DNA from: Sulfuricaulis sp040901545
GTDB lineage: Bacteria > Pseudomonadota > Gammaproteobacteria > Acidiferrobacterales > Sulfurifustaceae
Assembly: GCF_040901545.1 (NCBI RefSeq)
Contig: NZ_JBBDYL010000058.1
Location: 1-14,153, forward strand
Length of the DNA: 14,153 bases
Direction: 5' to 3'
Below the pieces are notes generated by a model. That model was given only the letters and a program-made list of their open reading frames with translations, was not told the origin of the DNA and did no database searches. The position numbers were made by a program, and so were the translations under genes. Positions 13,115-14,153 of this stretch are shown piece after piece. Numbering within the stretch: position 1 is the first letter of the stretch; each line of letters opens with the position of its first letter.

Positions 13115-13989
13115 TGCTCAGGAAGGGTACGAACGATACGGTATTTCAGCTTTCGCTGACCGAGCTGGCGTTCGTACTTACCTTCATGGTGCTTCTGCTG
13201 ATTGGTTCCAAGTTTTTGCTCGTCGATAAAGACGCCGCCGCCTGCGAACAGGAAAAGAACCGCTGTTACGCTCAGCTGCCCGTTGTGCTCGGCGATCCGC
13301 AAGAGGCTATCGACACTCTCGTAAACGCTCCGAAGCTGAAAGCGGAGAACACGGAACTGAAGGCGGCTCTCGCTGAAAAGGAAGCCCGTCTTAAGGCTAT
13401 AGAAAAGCTAGAAGTCCAAGGCGCCGATCCGGTGCGTACGGCCAAGGCGCTGGAGTTTCTGAAGGGATATGAACAGACGGCACGACAGGAAATTGCACCT
13501 GAGCGAGCCGTCGAGGAAGGGAAGAAAGTGGCCGACACGGCAAAGAAGACCGCCGGGCTGGAGAAGGAGTTGGAGAACTGCAGGGGGCAACTGAAGCACT
13601 GCGTCACGGTAACGGGCGCCCCTAAGGGCTACGGACACCCGCCCTGCTGGACGGATGCGGCGGGCCGGATCGAGTATCTCTTCGAGGTCGAGATTCGGTC
13701 TGAGGGTGTCCGGGTGACTCCAGCTTGGCCAATCCATCGCGAGGAATACGCCGAGGCGTTGCCCGGTGCCAAAGCAGCCATTCAGGCAGGCGTCCAATCA
13801 CTCGAGAAATTCAGGGATACGACTAGAGGGATATTCGACCTTAGCCGCCGTGCCAACCCAGAGTGCAGGTATTACGTGATACTGAAACGCCATCCTGCGC
13901 TCACGGATCTCGATCAGTTCAACACGACTCGATTGGGCGTGGAAGATTTCTTCTACAAGTTGGATAGGACCGGAGTGGCAACGCGATAG
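13114..13989 (+). CDS. MotB/ExbD-like single-pass subunit, cysteine-rich, operon gene 4
   Basis: This 291-residue protein has a short basic N-terminus, one membrane helix (about 15-37) and a large periplasmic part, the MotB/ExbD/ZorB plan. E17 lies at the start of the helix (SLTELAFVLTFMVLLLIG), where MotB and ExbD carry an essential Asp that moves protons. Glu in place of Asp is unusual. A coiled coil at about 72-160 follows. Six cysteines (44, 51, 156, 163, 178, 251) suggest disulfides in the periplasm. The final ~40 residues, including DQFNTTRLGVEDFFYKL (267-283), faintly recall the N-x-x-LSxxRA end of OmpA-like peptidoglycan-binding domains, but the standard GHTD motif is absent. The start overlaps gene 3 (TGATG). 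A plug or stator partner for gene 3 is strongly suggested by topology and order. Peptidoglycan binding is uncertain. Confidence 0.75.
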   Translation: MLRKGTNDTVFQLSLTELAFVLTFMVLLLIGSKFLLVDKDAAACEQEKNRCYAQLPVVLGDPQEAIDTLVNAPKLKAENTELKAALAEKEARLKAIEKLEVQGADPVRTAKALEFLKGYEQTARQEIAPERAVEEGKKVADTAKKTAGLEKELENCRGQLKHCVTVTGAPKGYGHPPCWTDAAGRIEYLFEVEIRSEGVRVTPAWPIHREEYAEALPGAKAAIQAGVQSLEKFRDTTRGIFDLSRRANPECRYYVILKRHPALTDLDQFNTTRLGVEDFFYKLDRTGVATR

Positions 13990-14045
13990 CACAGAAGATT
14001 TGTCGCCCCGGCCGCTGCATTACACCGCCCTCCGCTGGCTCGATT

Positions 14046-14083
14046 GCCACGAGTTCCCCTCGTGGCCGCAGCCTACCCTTTTT
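14046..14083 (+). terminator. Possible terminator after the membrane operon
   Basis: GCCACGAG (14046-14053) pairs perfectly with CTCGTGGC (14059-14066) around a 5-base loop. A run of five T starts 12 bases after the stem (14079-14083). The stem is strong but the T-run is too far for a textbook intrinsic terminator. It lies 56 bp after the stop of gene 4. Confidence 0.45.
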
Positions 14084-14103
14084 GGGCGAGCGCCATCGAC
14101 CGC

Positions 14104-14117
14104 GCGGTCTAGACCGC
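14104..14117. promoter_or_regulatory. 14-bp perfect palindrome at the right edge
   Basis: GCGGTCTAGACCGC is self-complementary over 14 bp. It may belong to a neighbouring gene beyond the window. I see no gene in 13990-14153 otherwise. Confidence 0.35.
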
Positions 14118-14153
14118 CCGGCTCACCCCGACGCCTGCCCCCTTCGCGCCGCC

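Noticed and set aside
9189..13989. Calling the operon a known Zorya system
   Set aside because: Only the motor-like pair resembles Zorya. ZorC, ZorD or ZorE are not seen and two extra membrane genes are present.
1..14153. CRISPR array, rRNA, transposase or integrase
   Set aside because: I found no regularly spaced direct repeats with spacers, no rRNA-like sequence and no transposase or recombinase motifs on either strand.

Overview
This 14.2 kb window looks like a defence-type genomic island from a Gram-negative bacterium, most likely a proteobacterium of moderate to high G+C. The evidence is a periplasm-directed nuclease, a MotA/MotB-like inner-membrane pair, Shine-Dalgarno-led operons and a serB remnant. 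I cannot name the genus. The layout is divergent: everything recognisable from 153 to 8554 is on the minus strand, and a four-gene operon from 9189 to 13989 is on the plus strand.

Left block (minus strand, 153-944): a secreted thermonuclease-family (SNase-like) protein sits 3 bp downstream of a small helical protein of unknown function. Next block (1130-4649): a three-gene cassette transcribed as DNA methyltransferase, SIR2-like protein, DUF262 protein. It is visibly more A+T-rich than its flanks and so looks acquired. Then come a decayed C-terminal piece of phosphoserine phosphatase (serB), a stand-alone HNH endonuclease (4980-5318), a gene-free 365 bp stretch, and a single-chain type IIG restriction-modification enzyme (5684-8554). 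The enzyme's best start is a GTG at 8554, with a good ribosome binding site.

Right block (plus strand, 9189-13989): four tightly coupled genes encode (1) a four-helix membrane protein with coiled coils, (2) a membrane-anchored protein with a degenerate von Willebrand A-like fold, (3) a MotA/TolQ/ExbB-like channel subunit with a very long cytoplasmic coiled-coil tail that contains three 42-residue repeats, and (4) a MotB/ExbD-like single-pass subunit with a glutamate in its membrane helix and a cysteine-rich periplasmic part. This resembles the ZorA/ZorB motor of Zorya anti-phage systems in plan, but I see no ZorC, ZorD or ZorE and no standard OmpA-like peptidoglycan-binding domain. It is my best candidate for an undescribed system: an ion-driven membrane motor with two extra membrane subunits, next to a restriction enzyme. 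The window ends 164 bp after the last gene, so effectors could lie outside it.

The gap between the two divergent arms (8555-9188) contains no convincing gene but several palindromes. Function assignments for the right block are inferred from topology and weak motifs. Those for the nuclease, SIR2, DUF262, methyltransferase, HNH and type IIG genes rest on clear family motifs.
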